Positions 10,388-26,000 of a stretch of 64,000 bases of DNA are shown piece by piece. A program made the translations under genes and the position numbers. Below the pieces are notes generated by a model. That model ran no database searches. It had not been told where the DNA came from and saw nothing but the letters and a program-made list of their open reading frames with translations. Origin of the DNA: Diplonema japonicum (taxonomy: Eukaryota; Euglenozoa; Diplonemea; Diplonemida; Diplonemidae); NCBI GenBank assembly GCA_964019335.1, contig OZ025674.1, positions 186,001 to 250,000 on the forward strand, read 5' to 3'. The number at the start of each line of letters is the position of its first letter. Position 1 is the first letter of the stretch.

Positions 10388-10774
10388 ATGAAGTTAACCC
10401 CTGGATTCCTCTCAGAGCTTTCTTACAACGATGCTGGGAGTGGCTTCGATGCCCCTACAGGGCTGTCCCTCCCGGGAGGAGGTGGTAGTGGTGGTGGTGG
10501 TGGTGGTGGTGGGGGCAGTGCACCGTCTCTCTCCCCTCCTTCCTCCGCTCCCGCTGGCTCTTCCGCTCCCACCATGGGATCTTCCCCTCTAGGCAAAGGC
10601 GGATGGTTCAAGAATATCCCAAAAACCCCAACAGCAGGAGCTGGAGGGGCACACGGCCCCACTGACATGACCAAGTGCATCTCCAGTGCAGCGAAATTCA
10701 TGACATCCATGCATGACAAAGGGTGCCTCAGCAACAGCCAAATATCCTCCATTCGTACTGTGCTACATCTATAA
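10388..10774 (+). CDS. Small Gly/Ser/Pro-rich hypothetical protein
   Basis: 128 aa from ATG 10388. A Gly-Gly-Ser/poly-Gly run (residues ~34-47) and a Ser/Pro linker separate an N-terminal segment (MKLTPGFLSELSYNDAG) from a better-ordered C-terminal ~40 residues (TDMTKCISSAAKFMTSMHDK...). No recognised domain. It looks real because the non-Gly parts have balanced composition and an ordinary stop, but the homology is unknown. It is the last gene before the giant receptor, with about 250 nt of homopolymer between them. Confidence 0.55.
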   Translation: MKLTPGFLSELSYNDAGSGFDAPTGLSLPGGGGSGGGGGGGGGSAPSLSPPSSAPAGSSAPTMGSSPLGKGGWFKNIPKTPTAGAGGAHGPTDMTKCISSAAKFMTSMHDKGCLSNSQISSIRTVLHL

Positions 10775-11024
10775 TGAAAAAAAAGAGAGGGGAAAAAAAA
10801 GGGGGGGGGGGGAGTAATAGGATTTTTTTCCTAATAGTTTGTGTTTCTTTAATAATTACACGGGAAAGTGGGGCGGGGGGGGGTGCTTTTTTTTACACAC
10901 GTTTTTTTTCTCCCCCCCCCCCCCCCCGCCGTCTTCTCCGCTAAATGTACCAAAAAAAGGGGGAAAGCAAAAAAGAAAAGACAAGAGAAAAAAAGAGGGA
11001 ACTTACCCACCCCCAAATGCGATA

Positions 11025-14000
11025 ATGCTGCCGAGGACAGCAACATGGGCCGTAATTGCAGTGTTGGTTCTGAACACACCGATAAAAAGCAACGCTCAAG
11101 GGATTTTAAGCATCGAGACGGTTGAGCTCGAGACAACAGAGAAGGACGTGAACACGGGAACCGCGTACGTGGGGGGGGACGGCGGGCTCACGATAACAGT
11201 AACGGGTGCGAGTTTTTTGGTCCCGCTGCCCAATACCGTGAAGCAGACCATCGTAGCTGGAGTAGTAGGGGACGGGCAAAGAGACGGCTTCCTCGCACAA
11301 AAAGCAACCCTGCTCCAACCAACATCCATCACCACTACCACCACCACCCTCGTCATACCATGGGCCGCATCCTTGGACTACGACATAGATACAGATGAGT
11401 GGCTTAACATCACCATTCCAGACTCCGCTCTTGCTTCTTCAGCCACTGTTCTTTCCCAACCCCAATCAGTCCGGATCCAAAAGTCAACTGGAACCATCAT
11501 CATCGCCAAACGGCCTTATGACCTTCCTAACGGGGCTGCCACAGGGCATACCATGGCTGAAGCGGATGCTCGCACTGATAAACCATCCATTTTCATCGCG
11601 GTCTCCCCGTGGGAAAACTGGGCGCAAGACGCCACCACTCCGTTGGGGATCAACAACATGGCAACGAACTGCACTTTTTCAAACCGCCCCACGCAGCCTT
11701 ACGGATGGGACGCGCGGGTTAAAGTAGGGAACCTCATTGAATGGGACCAGGGTCGGTTTGCCCACCCCAACGGGGAACACCTCAAGATCACCACAAACCC
11801 GGCATTGACAGGGTGGAGGTACTTGGAAGTCTTCATCTCCCCTGACAGCGACTACGACACTTCCATAACAGAAACCATCAGCATTGACACCAGCTGCGTC
11901 GCACGGTACCTAGGCTCCGGGTTGGAGCCGAACCCCGATGCAAAGCTCAGCTTCGATATTGAACCAACGCCAGGGAGCTTCTGGGTGGCTACAAATGCCG
12001 GGAATGAGGTTTGGGAAACTGACATTTCTGTAGGCGCTCCATGCAACTGGGAAGGCGTCTCTTCAACACAGGTAGCAGACCCCGACCCGCGGTGCTCGTA
12101 CGGGTCATCTGTGTCTAACCCATCGCCTGCAGCATCTGCAACCTTTCCCTTGGTCGTGACTGTGAATCTGGAGAAAGGAGAAACCTGGTTGCGCGATGCT
12201 ACCGCGCAGACAGAACTTCTCGACTCCTTCACATCCATTCTCGGATCGGACTTTGTGAACCACAAGTCCGACATTCTGAACGTGGGGAACATACAGTACA
12301 TCGATGACTGGACAGTCGCTATCTCACTGCTGTCATGGCCCCAGTGGGCTGCCTCCCGCCGGCAGACGCAGTCATTCGACATCACTGTTGATGAATACAT
12401 CCGGCTCTCTATCAGCCACCGCTGTGTGGCATCCAAGTCCACTTCTCTCCTCCCCATTGCCAACCCTGTCGGTTCCGTCAAGCCACCCGGCTTCACCATT
12501 AAGCCCGCGCCTGGTTGGCTCGTTGCCGAGGGTAACTTAGAATCCTGTGCTGTTATAACAGCAATGGCGGGCTGTGTGGGCGGGTGTACATGGACCGGCA
12601 CAGGGTGTGTTTCTAGCACAGACAGCCACCGCGACCTTATCTTCACAGAAGAAGAGGTCCGCAACGGTGAAGCGTACATTGCGCTGATGTTTGGCGCTGC
12701 GCCTGGCTACACTACTGCGGGGGTTCCGACAGGCGACACTGTGCTCCAGTTCCCTGACGCCTCCTCGACGGAAGCGTGGTGCACGCAGGTGCTCCCCACT
12801 GCCACAATTACTTCTACCGTAAATCGCTGCACCAAAGTGATTGATGGTTCTGATCTACGGGCTGCCTTCACTTCTGGCAGCACCGCTCCCACATACTGGG
12901 ACGCCCGTGAAGCTTCTCTCCTACCCAACTCCGCCGTGACAGTGACACCGCGAAGCATCATTGTGAACATCCCCGCCGACCCCAGCTACGATATCTGGGA
13001 CGAGGAAGTGGTGATGGTCAACATACACCCGTACTCAGGGACCCCGCCGTCTGTCATCACTGTCATGACGACCAGCGGGCTCGTTCCTTTCGGTCAGCCG
13101 CTCAATATCACCATCAAACCGTCACACGGTGGGCTGAAGGTGCAGCATGCCACCATCACTCACCCCTTAGGGAGCATCACCTTCACCGAAGATCAAGTGC
13201 GTGCTGGGATAGGGGTCCTCCGAATGACATGGGAGGGCGAGATGTGGCGCTTGGGGTGTTGTGAAGGGAATCTACGAGCTGGTGGTGACAACGGAGAACT
13301 GCCACCAGGCGGGCTGAGAATGATGTCTGACGTGACTGCTGTGACAAACCCTGACGGGTGGAACAATCGATTGGAGAACTCTTCGGATCTTCTGCCTTTC
13401 ATGCAGACAGTGGTCACCGACATCCCCGCGGGGGCAACTGCATATGGCCGAGTTCTTGAACTACGCTTCCAGCCGGACCCCTACTACGACACTTCGATAG
13501 AGGAGCACATCACGATCTCCATCACAGAGTCTGCTGTGGTGTCCTCCCTATCCTACATGGGTATGGGGTGGCCACGTGCATCGTGCACTCCTGGCGCAGG
13601 CTGCTCAGATTTTGTAATCAATATCGAACCTTCTGCAGGGAGGCTTGTTTGTCTAGGGGGTGCCTCGGACACCATATGCCCTGATCTGACCGAGCAGGAC
13701 ATCAGAGACGGCGGGCGTGTTATCACCCTGCGTCTGGACGTGGGAGAGACCTGGAATGCTGCTGTGTGGCCTTCGCCTTTCAAAACTGATTTCATCGGCT
13801 TGATGCACTCTATTGTGACTACGTCAACGGAACCGTCTGGCTTCCAGGCGAGGAAAGGGACGATCGTCGTGGGTTCCGGGCTGGAGATAGATTTTACAAA
13901 CAGCTCGAGGGAGCTGATTCTCACGCTGCAGCCCGATTCACTGTACGACCTTGTGAGCTCTGCTGAGGAGGAAGTGCGTATCGAGATCTCTTCCAGCATG

Positions 14001-17000
14001 ACCTCGTCGGCACCGCTGGTAACGCCGTCTGTTGTATCCTTCAAGATACGGAGAAGTGCTGGTACAGTCACCCCGAGTGCATGTCTTGGTGTCACGCAGT
14101 ACTCCACAAGCGGCAACCCATCGCCAACGACGAACCCCGTGCAGCCTGCAACCGCCGAGTGTGCCACGTCCAACGTAGCTTCTTCCTTCCGTCTGTGGTC
14201 GTCTCTCGACAACGTGGAAGCTGACACCCTTGTCATCACCGAGAGGGACATTCGCCTTGGAGACGTAAGTCTCCGTCTGGCCCTCGGCTGCGGTGAGACC
14301 TGGTCCGCCATACCGAACAAGGAGCAGCTTATCAAGGCAGCTTTCGCTAACTTCCCTGAACTAGACACGCTCCTCCCTGACGCCTCCCTTGCGACGACGA
14401 TCACCATCCCCGCAGGGGCGTGCCCGCAGGTCGTCACTGTCATGCTTCAGCAGCATCCTGACTTCGACATCGCCGTGCCGACTGACGTTAAATTAGAGCT
14501 GCCTGGGACGCTGTTCGTTTCTGGCTTGACCCCTCCCACCGTCTACTTGAGGATTCAGCCTTCTGCAGGCCGCATGAGCTTGAACGTCAAGAAAGGCAGT
14601 ATTGGCACCGCAGGGGACTTTGTCGGTGCGGGCAACGGCGACAACAGTTACTTCACAACCGATACCAGTGAAGGCGTCATTGACGAAGAGGTGATACGGG
14701 AGGGAAGATTGGTGCTAAACATTACTTTCGAGGCTGGAGAGACATGGGCGCAGACCACGCAGTGCAGGGATTGGCTTGTTGGCAGTTTTGCAGGAGCTGT
14801 TAACCCCAACCAACAAGGCGAAGACGGGGTGTGGTCCGCATACCAGGACCCAAATGCGTGGGGCCCTGGTAAGGATTCTGTTCACACGACAGCTTTGCCT
14901 TCTTCGGCTGTTGTGCAGTTCCAGGGCACAAAGACTGCTCTCGTGCGGCTTGCAGCTGTGCCTAACTACGACATAAGCGTTCCGCAAAACGTGACTCTCG
15001 ACGTGCCCCCTGAGTGCACCATGTCTGCCCTGCGACCCTGGTGGGACGATGTGGCAAGGAACACAGCGCCGTATGCCTCGGTGACGATGACAATGTCCGC
15101 AGACGTCAACTCACGCCTTGCTGCTGGTGACCCCTACACACATGCGTTCAGGGACCCTGCAATGGCAGGAGGGATCCCCGGGAATGGCTTTTTCACCATC
15201 GTCCCTACCGCAGGGAGTTTACGACTCACAGCTACTGACGGCAGAGGGTGCTCAGGGGCGTGTGAGACCTATTCCACACAAAACCCCATTATGATATCAG
15301 ATGACGAAGCTCGAAGTGGTGTAACTACCAAACTGCGCTTGGAGCTCGTGGGCGAGAGATGGGCTGTCGATAGTGATGCGGAAGCTGGTGCTACTTGTGT
15401 TCCTGCCTCCGGTTGGTGCAACACACCATCGAGACGGACTGATGTTTGCACGGATGCCACCACCTGCTCATGCTCAGGGACACCTTCTGACTGCTGTGCC
15501 TTGAACCCAAGCTGTGACGGCTCTGCACCTTCGCCTCAACCAACTAACTTCAACTTCAAGTCCTTGGTGTGGTACTTTACTTACGTATTTGGGGAAGATT
15601 GGCCCAAGAGCCCTGCAACAGGCGCAGGCACGATAGCGGCATCTGCAGCTGCTTTGATTGCGTCCACCGCTAATGCGGACACTGGCTTCACCGGAAGGAA
15701 GGACACGTTGTTTCCTGCACCCGAGGTGTTCCCCACTGCCACTTCTGTGACCCTCGTGAGCCCCACTATCATTGAAATCTCCTTTGCTGTCGACACGGGC
15801 TACTCGCTGACTACAGACGAGACGGTTGTGATAACCTTGCCTGACGGGATGACAAGGTCTGGACTGCAGACCAGCCCGCCGATGGTGAACTTTTCGTTCG
15901 TGGTGACACCACCCGTGGTCACAATGGGGCCGAAGAACACCTTCACAGAGACAGAGATCCGTGCTGGAGTGACATTGACATTCACGTTGAACATGGGGTG
16001 CTGGGTCACTGGCGCTGAGAACTTGCTACTGCAGAACATGCGAAGCGACAGAACCGCCGTGCAGCAGCCAAATGGGTGGGAGATGATGATCAGGGACAGG
16101 CTCTTCGCGGGTGGCGTCTCCATGACGCTGCCTGTAGGGACGTGCACTCAGACAATAGAAATCCCCTTGAATGCCACCAACGGCGTGGCAGATCCTGGAG
16201 AAGCTTACGATACTTCTCAGATCGAAACAATCACGATAGGCCTCTCCAGTACGATGACGGGGTCTTCTGTGACGCCGGTGGGCAACCCCTCCCCTTTGGT
16301 CTTTACGATAACGCCCGATGCTGGTAGTGTTGAGATTTATCCTCCTGTGTTGTTCGAAAGGGATATCAAGGTCTGCACCACGCCTTTGGAAATCGTTGTG
16401 AGGCTCACCGGAGAGCGCTGGGCTACTCCGTACAACTCAGTGTTGCAGAGCTGCATTGTGAACGCCATGGACAGCATCACGTTGAACTCTGAGTTCGACA
16501 GGCTGAAGTCGACGCTAGTCATCCCTTCGGCAGTCACGATACGGAACCCTTGGGAGGCAGTGGTACCTATCCAGTGTACGCCTGGGTACAACAGCGATGA
16601 TCCTGAGATTGTGTTTGTGCAGATAGTGGGTGCGTGTGTTGCTAGCGGGATACCACCAGGGCCTGCGGTCGGTCCTGCGCCGCCTAGGTTCCAGATCCAA
16701 ATGGAGCAGGCTTCGAGTGTCGGCTTGATGGAAAAGAACTTGCAAGAAGCGGACTTCCAAAGCGGGAGTCCCTGTGTGACAATCATTCTGGTGGGCACGA
16801 TGGGCTATAACGACACCTTCGTGGACGACTCAGTGAAGATCGTAGCCGACATGGTGTCGAACAAGTTCGGTGCAGGGTGGGATAAAGGCTTCAACGCCAG
16901 GAAGACCTCGTTAGTGGCCCCGTCCGGCATCAGCATCATACACCAGGGCAATGCGCCTCTCCCAGGTGACGTCAACCGCCCAAAACTTCTGATCTGCTTC

Positions 17001-20000
17001 AACACCGACCCCGAGTACCAGATCGACGAGCCGGAGGTGGTCACCATCACCATTCACGGCACCGCAATCAGCACAGGCATTGCACCCAATTACCTCGACA
17101 ACGAGCCCCTCCAGGTCACCATATCCCCGTCTAGAGGAAACCTCACCATCTTCCCCGACACCTTCACAGAAGATGAGATCCGCAACGGCGGTGCTGTCAT
17201 CACCATGCTTCTTGACTACAGCGAGAGGTGGGGGGCTAATCCTGGAGCATGCGCAACGGGTGGCACGGGGGGTGATTGTACCACGGCAATCCCCACAAGG
17301 TATTTGTGCGAGTGCAACAACAGCATGGCTTGCGAGGCGAACGCCTTCAGCACTGCCACACAGCCGTTCGGGTGGAACCAGAGGTTCAACACTATTGTCA
17401 GCGCCGCGAATTTTGGCTTCACATCTTCGGACCCCATAAGGTCGCTGGAGCTGACCCTTACGGCCGATGTACTCTTTGATGTGACGCAAGATCAGTACGT
17501 GCGAGTGGAGATGCCCGGGTGCGCTACTGCGAGTGGCGTTCCCACTTTGGTGGAATACATCAAAATCATACAAACTCCTGGGAAAATCTCCCTGGCACAG
17601 CAGGTACCCGCTGTGGGGTCGTCAACCCCTTGCGGCGACCCTTGCTACCACGGGACGCCCTTGTCCTTCACGGAACGCGATGTGCGGAACGGGTCTATCT
17701 CGTTGCTGCTGCGTGTTGATGGCGACCAATGGCTGAACAGACCTGCTCATGTACAGGCCGGGTTTGTATCTGACTGTCCGGAGACACCACTACCGGGAGT
17801 GCCCACGGTGTTCTGTCCTGATGGGTTTAATGCCAAACTTGCAGACATTGTGCCCACAAGCTCCATTCTGAAGGTCATCAACAGCGACTCAAGGTTGCTG
17901 CAGGTGAACTTTACTACAGTGCCTACATACAACATCGATTCCGACGAATTGGTTTGTGTCACCTTCCCGGCCTCCGTAATGGCGTCAGGCCTTGCTCCTG
18001 AGATGAGCGCCGACCACCAGCAGAGCTACGGGTCGGCATTCTGCTTCAACATCACTGCTGTGCCCGGGACCGTGTCTGTTGTGCAGTCGCCGGAACCTAT
18101 TTGCGAGTCTCATATACGTCTAGGCACCTCATCGTTTACGCTGCAGCTTGAAGAGGAGTTCTGGAACCTGCAAGCGCCGCTACTGCTGTTCAGTTATATT
18201 ACAGGGAACCAGACATGCCTACCTTCTGACACCGCATGCCTTGCGAAGTACAACCAAAACTCTGTGTTTGTGGGTCAGAAAGCGCGTATCATTCCCACCG
18301 TGGGTGGTATCTTGGACACCAGCAAGGTGGTCTTCCTTGACGGCCCGCCTCCGTACCACACACAGCTGCACTTCCCGTTTCCAGACGTGTCGATGTTGTC
18401 GCTCCTTAGGCCATGGTACGACATAGAGGAGACGGAGATGATATCAATTGACGTCATTGCGCAGTCCACAGCTTCGGGCCTTCGACCGTTAGAGCCCAAC
18501 CCGGCAACTTTTGAAATACAGGCCTCGACTCTGTCTGTGTCGGATGTGATGTTCTGGGAAGACGACCTCCGCAACGCGACTGTACTGAAGTTCAATCTGA
18601 CGCTGTACTGCGACGAGTGGGTTCCAGGCAGCGAGGTCATCATGGCACGCGCGTTCACAGCCGAACGGCAGCCTGCCCCAAACAACGGGTGGGACGGGAG
18701 GAAAGGCACCATCTTGCGCCTTGACGTAATAAACACGCCGCCCACCGTGCTGCAAGTGTCCCTTCTGACCGACCCCGTCTACGACATCTGCTCTGCCTTT
18801 GAGGACATCGCCATCGATTTTAGCATCCATGCCTCTCACTTCTCCGAAGCTGAGATGCAGTCGATGTTCGCGTCTGGTGTCCCCCCCACCCCGTACGTCG
18901 ACGGGCGCAGAACAAAGTACAAGACACTTCTCACCCCTGCCGACGACGCTTCTGACTTCATGAAGTTCCGCGTACAGTCCAAGCCAGGCCAAGCCACTAT
19001 GATCACGTACAAGAACAACGTACAATGCCCCTCCCCCTGCACCTTTACGGAGGATGAGATCCGTGATGGCGTCGGCTCCATACGCCTGTTTCTCACAGGC
19101 TCGCCTGCGGGATGGAGCAATGCACCATCGCTTGTCCTGGGCTTGAACTCGTCCCTTTCTGCACCTGGATCTTTCTCAGACAGGGTCTGCACCATTGCTC
19201 CCAAGTCGTCAGTCACCCCTCAAGTGTCAGGGGGCACTACTGCAGTTATCCCCTTCGACCCCGATGCAATGTACGACATAGTGGAAGACGAGTGGGTGTG
19301 GCTCAGCCTTCCTGAAGGCAACGTGTACGACCCTTGCACGATGACTACAGTACCTAGCTCGTCATTGTGCGATGTGGATGTTGTAGGAGACTTCCGGCTC
19401 AAAGTGCAAGGATCGCCTGGTGCAGCACAGAACTGCAGCTGTGACACTGGTGGCTGCATGCTGCCAGCGGGACTGCAATCACTCGAAATCTACGGCATGG
19501 AGCTAGACGCATCTCCCAACATGGACGCTGCGTTTGCCATGCCTGCAGCACGCGACTGCTCGCAAGGCGACGCATTCGGCTACGGTGTGGTCACAGACTT
19601 CCCTGACACGGATGCCCGCGGCTTGACAAGAGTCAAATGGGAACCTGACATGTATGCGTCGGGGCAATTCAACCTGTGCTACAAGAACAAGGGATCTGCA
19701 CAGTACTACAAAGTACCGCTGTGCGGCGCACTTGACATTGTGGGCGCAGTGTGGTCCGCAACCACTCCAGACGGCACGCTGGGGCCTTTCAAGCTTGGCA
19801 CAAACTACAACGTCACGTTCAAAGGAAAAGGGTTGAATTCCCGACCTGGCACAGATCAGATAAAAACAGTGCCCGACGGGGGTACTTGTGACAAACCTGG
19901 TGACGTGATGGATAACCTGGGCCCCGGCGACAAGTCTAATGTCGGGCCTGCACCCTCGAGTGGTGTGCTTGACATGGATGTGGCGACACTACAAGCGACA

Positions 20001-23000
20001 CACTGGGACGCGAGCTTTGAGAAGAGCGGGTTGTTCAGGTTGTGCTACCTTCCGAACAGGGGCACGCAATGGACGGATCTAGGAACGTTTGCTGTATCTG
20101 GCCTTGTGACTGATTTCACCCCTACTTTCATGTGGGCAGGTGAAGACACCAGCGTGGTGGTGCAGGGCCAGGGTCTCAGCCACTATGATCGGGTGTTTGG
20201 TGTGTGGAACGAGTCTGGGGTGTTCGACACGGAACACGACTGTGCCAGGTACTTCCCAGGGGACACGTTGCAGGTGTTTGACTTCCCGCGGCTGCAAGCC
20301 TTCGATGAGTACGAGGTAAGGGGCGGCGTCACTGTGACGGCCTTGCTTGACGACAAAGCTGTTCTCGATGTGAAAAAGGGTGACTTCTTCAAGCCTGGGT
20401 ACTACCACCTGTGCTACGGTTTCATGAACAGCAGCTCGTGGGACACCATCCCCGACAGCACTCTTCGGGTTATGACATCTTACACACGGCACAGCCCGTG
20501 GGAGACTGAGGTGCTCCCTCCCGGAGGCGGTCCCGACACGGTTTTCACGCTGGTTGGATGGGGGCTTGACGTGGTGCCAAGTACTTTGAAGCTTGTGAAG
20601 AAAGGTCAGAGCTGCACCGCGGGGGCTGTGGGCGCCATTAAGACGGTTGGAACCTTGCGCAGTGGGCCTGATGTAGGCATGGAACCCCGTTGGAACGGAT
20701 TCCAGTACGAAGTCGACGTCACCGCATCATTCACAGTACCCGGCACCTACTACTGGTGCTTCCAGACTCCTGAAATGTACAACTGCAACCCACCGAACAC
20801 AATCCCGTACACGTCCTGTCCCATTGACTCAACTGTCACCACTACAGGGTGGAAGACAGTGCCTCAACCGCTTGTTGTCTCCCCCCGTTTCACAGGCTTC
20901 TGGGACCAGTTCATCCCAGCAGGCTCGATGTCCACCGTTACTGCAACGTCTGCTGCGAACGACATCGATTTGGGGATATTGTCGAGGGCCATCAATGTGA
21001 AACTTGACTGGTTCAATGTCAGCTGCACGCAGTCGGACCCTAGGGACGGCGCTGTCAGCGCGACTGTGAAGGAGGCCGGCATAAGGACGACCATCTCGTT
21101 CGACATTACGATTGCACGGTCCGGGTGGTACATCATATGCCTGGGCGACCACAGGGTGGTCAAGGGCGGGCTGCTCGGTGTGTACCCTGTGCCTTTGGGG
21201 TACGACCCTGTCGACATCGAACTGAGGTCCGAGAAGGTGAACCCGACAGGACTGCTGCCAGGTTCTGCAGAACCTATCCCTGTCACAATGATAGGAATGG
21301 GTTTGACAGGGGAGGGTTACGACCAGTACGGGAAGTGGCGAGAGAGTGACTTGTACGGTGCTGTGCCTTGGGGGGTCGAGTCACCTGAGGGGGGGTTCTA
21401 CAGTTGTGGAAACTACTCAGACTTCGACTTGCCAGCCTTTGGCGACCCGTGGTGGAAGACATCGAACCCGCATGCCTTGCGCATCGATGGTGTACCTGCA
21501 ACGTTGGTGGCGGAGGGAACCCAGACCACAGCTACCCGTCTGGCATGGATGAACTCCACATTCACGCCTGGTAACTACACACTGTGTCTTTACGACTGGG
21601 TGCGCGGCATGTGGGTAGACGCTGACCCCGATACTTTTTATGTCCCGCCCAACTCTGCACCCGAGCTCAACCTCCTCAACACCGACTTCATCGTCCACCC
21701 CAATGCCGGGACCATCAGTGTGCCCAACTTCCTGCAATCTAACAAAGCGGGGCTGTACGCTGCCGAGGAGGCTGCGCAGTCTGTCACCTATAGCGTGTCG
21801 CCCTTCAACGCCGATACTAATGCCGCTTTCCTTACCCTGCCGAGCTACGCGCGTGGTACTAACATTATGTGGTTCACACTGCAGCAAAACGCGCTCCCTG
21901 GCACTTACAGTTTCAACATCACTGCGAAAGACAACGGCGGTACACTGTATGGTGGTGAAGATACAAGACTTGCGTGGTTCAGGGTGCAAGTGAAGGGAGT
22001 GGTGTCAGGGGTTGTGCAGCCTTGGAGGTTCAATGTAAAGGAAAATGCAAAAGTGACGCTAACAGGGATAGGACTGTCTACCTTCAACGGAGACTGCGCC
22101 AGGATAGTGGCAGACACAGACCCTGTAGGGTGCAACAGAGTCTCTGAAATTCCTGATAAGTACACCTTGCGCTGTCCTTCTGGTATCCCCAACTGCTACA
22201 CACCCGAGGACCAGAGCAGGATCCTCCAACTACAAGATGCTTGGCGTGCAGGGTACACGGAAGGACCGTACATTCTCCCTGAGGTTGTCCCGCCCCAGTA
22301 CCGACCTGACCCGTCTCTGCCACCAGGCTTTGACACACTCAAAGAACAACTGCAAGCTGCCTGGCGGGAGGGAAAATACACGGCGTCTGTGCACGATGTG
22401 TGCCAGCTTGAGCCTGGGTTCTTCGACAACCTTAATGAAACATTCTTCACGACACCTGTGATCCCCTTTCCAGGTGATTATGCTGTGTGCTACAAGCTGA
22501 AGGGCGACACTGACAGGTGGATGCGGGTTGCAAACAGCTCATTCACGGTCACTGGCGTGGTGGAGTCATATACACCTCATGCAATGTATGCGGGTGACCC
22601 TGTGCTGGTAAACTTCACTGGTGGCGGGCTAGCAGATGTCGACCAGGTGGTGGCTGTGTGGCTCACTGACGGTGCCCTGACGCCCTCCGTTTTTGACTCC
22701 TACGACTGCAATGACCTGTCTCTTAACAGTTTCACAAACACACCAGGTGGAAGCTCACCCTCCACAGCTATTACAGGCTTCTCTTACCCCAGCCTTGCGG
22801 GTAACACCGCACGCATCGGCATCAACTACACAACAGTGTCCATCGGGGAAGACGTCCTCAGGCGAACAGGGCACTACAGGCTGTGCTACAAGGTAGTAGG
22901 GACAGCATGGTGGCTTGATGTGGAAGGTGGCATGCTAAGAGTCTTCGCTTCCATAAGAAGCTTCGAACCCCAAGAACAGCTGCTTGTGGGTGACACTGCA

Positions 23001-26000
23001 GTAGTGAACTTTACAGCGATCGAGATTGGGCAGTCGCCCAGCAACACGACAGCGACCATGAAGGTCGTCAAGGCGAACTGTGCGGGGCGTTTCCCGAATT
23101 GTGATGTGAACTGCAACACCTCCCCTCAAGTACTGCCCCCAAAGACTGTCGGAAACGTCATCCCCACAACACACCCTTCTGGGGACAGCTCGTCGCGTAT
23201 AATACAAGAGCCGATGAATTTCAATACAGCTGGGTACTACTACGCCTGCTGGACCACTGAGGAAATCCGCACATGTACGCCAACAGGCATTACAAACCCG
23301 CAGACGTGCGTGTACAGCCAGCCATCGCACCCATGGAGGCTTGTGCCCGACCCGATCATAGTCTCGCCCAGGTACACTGGGTTTACGTCGTTCGTTTCCG
23401 AGGCAGGTGACACGACGACAATTAGAATAACTGGGAACGGGATCTCCGTGAACGACATGGGCCCACCCGGGTTGGCCTTGAGGACGTCCATCTACAACTG
23501 GACATCGTGCAGGCAGATGGGGACACCCGCAGTGCAGCAGGACACTGATTTAGTATATGTGGGCTCGCCGACAATCACCACCAGCAACGAGGTCGTGTTT
23601 GACGCCGTCATGACAAGGGGCGGGGACTATGATGTGTGCGTAGGGCTCACCAGGGTGGGCGACTTCACAGGGCAAACATGGGATACCTTCCGTCAGATCA
23701 ACACTCTCAACATGAATCTCCCCCCTCGAGCAGAGTGCCCACTGTGGACAGAAACGGTTAAGTCAAACCTCAGCGAAGTTTTCTGCTCGAACACCTCTCA
23801 TTGGCTCAACAACACTGCACATAGGGTGCAACCCAGAGTCACAATGTACACTATCCAGCCAGAGGATGCTCACTACGGCTCTTCTGTGAACATTGCCATC
23901 GAGGGTCTCGGTCTTGCAGAGCAGGACAGCGTGTTTGTCATCAACGGAACCGACGGTTCTACCTGCGGTGCATGGGACAGCCTCCCTCAGTGGTCGAAGT
24001 TCGGTGCATCGCTACTGGTAGCACCATTTATGCAGCAAAGGAACGCCGGGTCGGCTAGCTTGCCTGCTGCGGAGAACATCACGCTGCCCTCTGGTCTGCC
24101 ACAACCCTTTAGCATCACTAACGCCAACTGGATATTTGCCTTCCCCCGCCCGGGAGAGTTCCGTCTGTGCTACAGGAGCTCTGTGTTCGGATGGAGTAGA
24201 GTTATCAACCCGACGCTGACTATCAACCCACCCAACGTCACCGACTGGGACTGGATAGTGGTCTCTGAGAGCCCTGTGCAGGTTGCCCTACAGTTCTACG
24301 GAACGGGTTTGAACAGCATGGGCAACGGCGACAGGCTCATGATCGTTAGGGACGACCAGTCTGTGGGCGACCCCTGCACAAGGGACCCAAGCGACTTCTC
24401 CGTTGCGGCTTATGTCACCAACCTAGGCCCCTCCAACATGGTAGGCGCCAACATGACGCAGCACATCTGGGGTGACCCTGATTTGAATTCATTTGCAGCG
24501 GTGCGAAACTACACAATGTGCTACATACCTTGCTGGCCTGACAACGTTGCGACCACGTGTGGGGAACCCATCAAGGTGGGCGCTTTGCAGACACCAATCA
24601 GAAACTTCAAGCCGGAGCTGAGGCTTACGGGTGATTACTTGTACTCGAGGCCGTGTGCAGAGGTATCAATATTCTCCGTGCCAGTCAACCCCGGGAGGGA
24701 GCAGGAGAACTGGGTCTCCCGTTCCATGACACACGTGCAGAACGTCTCCGTCGAGATAACGTACGAGGAGCCGCTGCAGAACGAATCGACGCCCAACACG
24801 AACCCTGACTGCGGGTCGTGCTTCTTCGAAGAACCGTACCTCAGCAGCAACACAACTTTGCGGCACTTCTTCCAAAGACTAGGTGTCTACACCGTCTTCG
24901 TGAAGGCAACGGACACCGGCGGGACTGCCCTCGGGGGTATCAACGAGACGGAGACGAAAATGTTCAAACTTGAAGTCACAGGGGAGAACACCCCGCCTGT
25001 CTTCGAGACCGTACCGGAGGTCACGGTTATGGTGTCGCAAAACGGAGGAACGATCACGGGAGGCCCTGTGGTGGTTGGGAACGTGTCGGGAGGCAGCATG
25101 GAATGGGAACAAAGGTCGCAGGTTGTGTACTTTGACGTGATGCCCGTGTCGGGTGTGTTGGATCCGTACTTATCTGCGAAGCCGGTGTACAACCAGCAGA
25201 CAAACGAGCTCACGCTTGTGTTCAAACAAGGCGACAGGACGGACCCTGTCAGCCTGGACCTTGTCTTCGTTGGCTACGACGATCTACAGGCTGGCGTGAA
25301 CGGTGCGACGCTGTGCGGGAACTCCGTCACACGGAAGATCGTAAAGCTCAACATCAACCCACCCAACCAGCCTCCTATCTTCAACTGGATTGGGAACACC
25401 ACATTCCTCGCCTACGAGCAACTCCCTTATGCAGTGCGACGTGCCATTCCTGCAGTAGGGCCGTCGTATGAAGTACCGACCCAGAGCCTCAAACAACCCA
25501 TTGTGACAGTGCTCACCAACACCCATTTCTTCGAGATCTTGGTATGTTTGTAGGGTTTCTTTCAAAGTTAAAAAAAAAAACTAATCTCAGCCGAACTTCA
25601 CCGCGGACGGGAACTTGACCTTTAAGATTGCCAACAACACGATACAAGACCCGCCTGAATCTGCGACGGTGATGATCACCATCCGGTATGTAAAGAATAT
25701 GAGCGCATGGAATCGGGAAACAATAACATCTCAGGGACGACGGTGGTGTAGGGCAAGGCGGTCAGGACAGTGCTTCGTTGAGGCTGGAGATCTTTGTGGT
25801 GGAATATTATAGTTTGGTGGTGAGCCCTAGTTCGATCCAGCAGGGCAGCACCGCGACGTTTGAGCTGTTCGGTGGGATGTCGGAGTTCGCAACGAAGCTG
25901 TTCTACCTGTGGGCAAACAGCAGCGGGTCGATGGACGTGATGACATTCAGCGAACTGCGCAACACGTCCGACGTGGTGCTGCTGTCAAAGCCCAGCAAAG

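Noticed and set aside
11852..23491. Long - strand open frames opposite the giant receptor
   Set aside because: Shadow frames; the + strand frame is continuous, repetitive at protein level and contains recognised modules.
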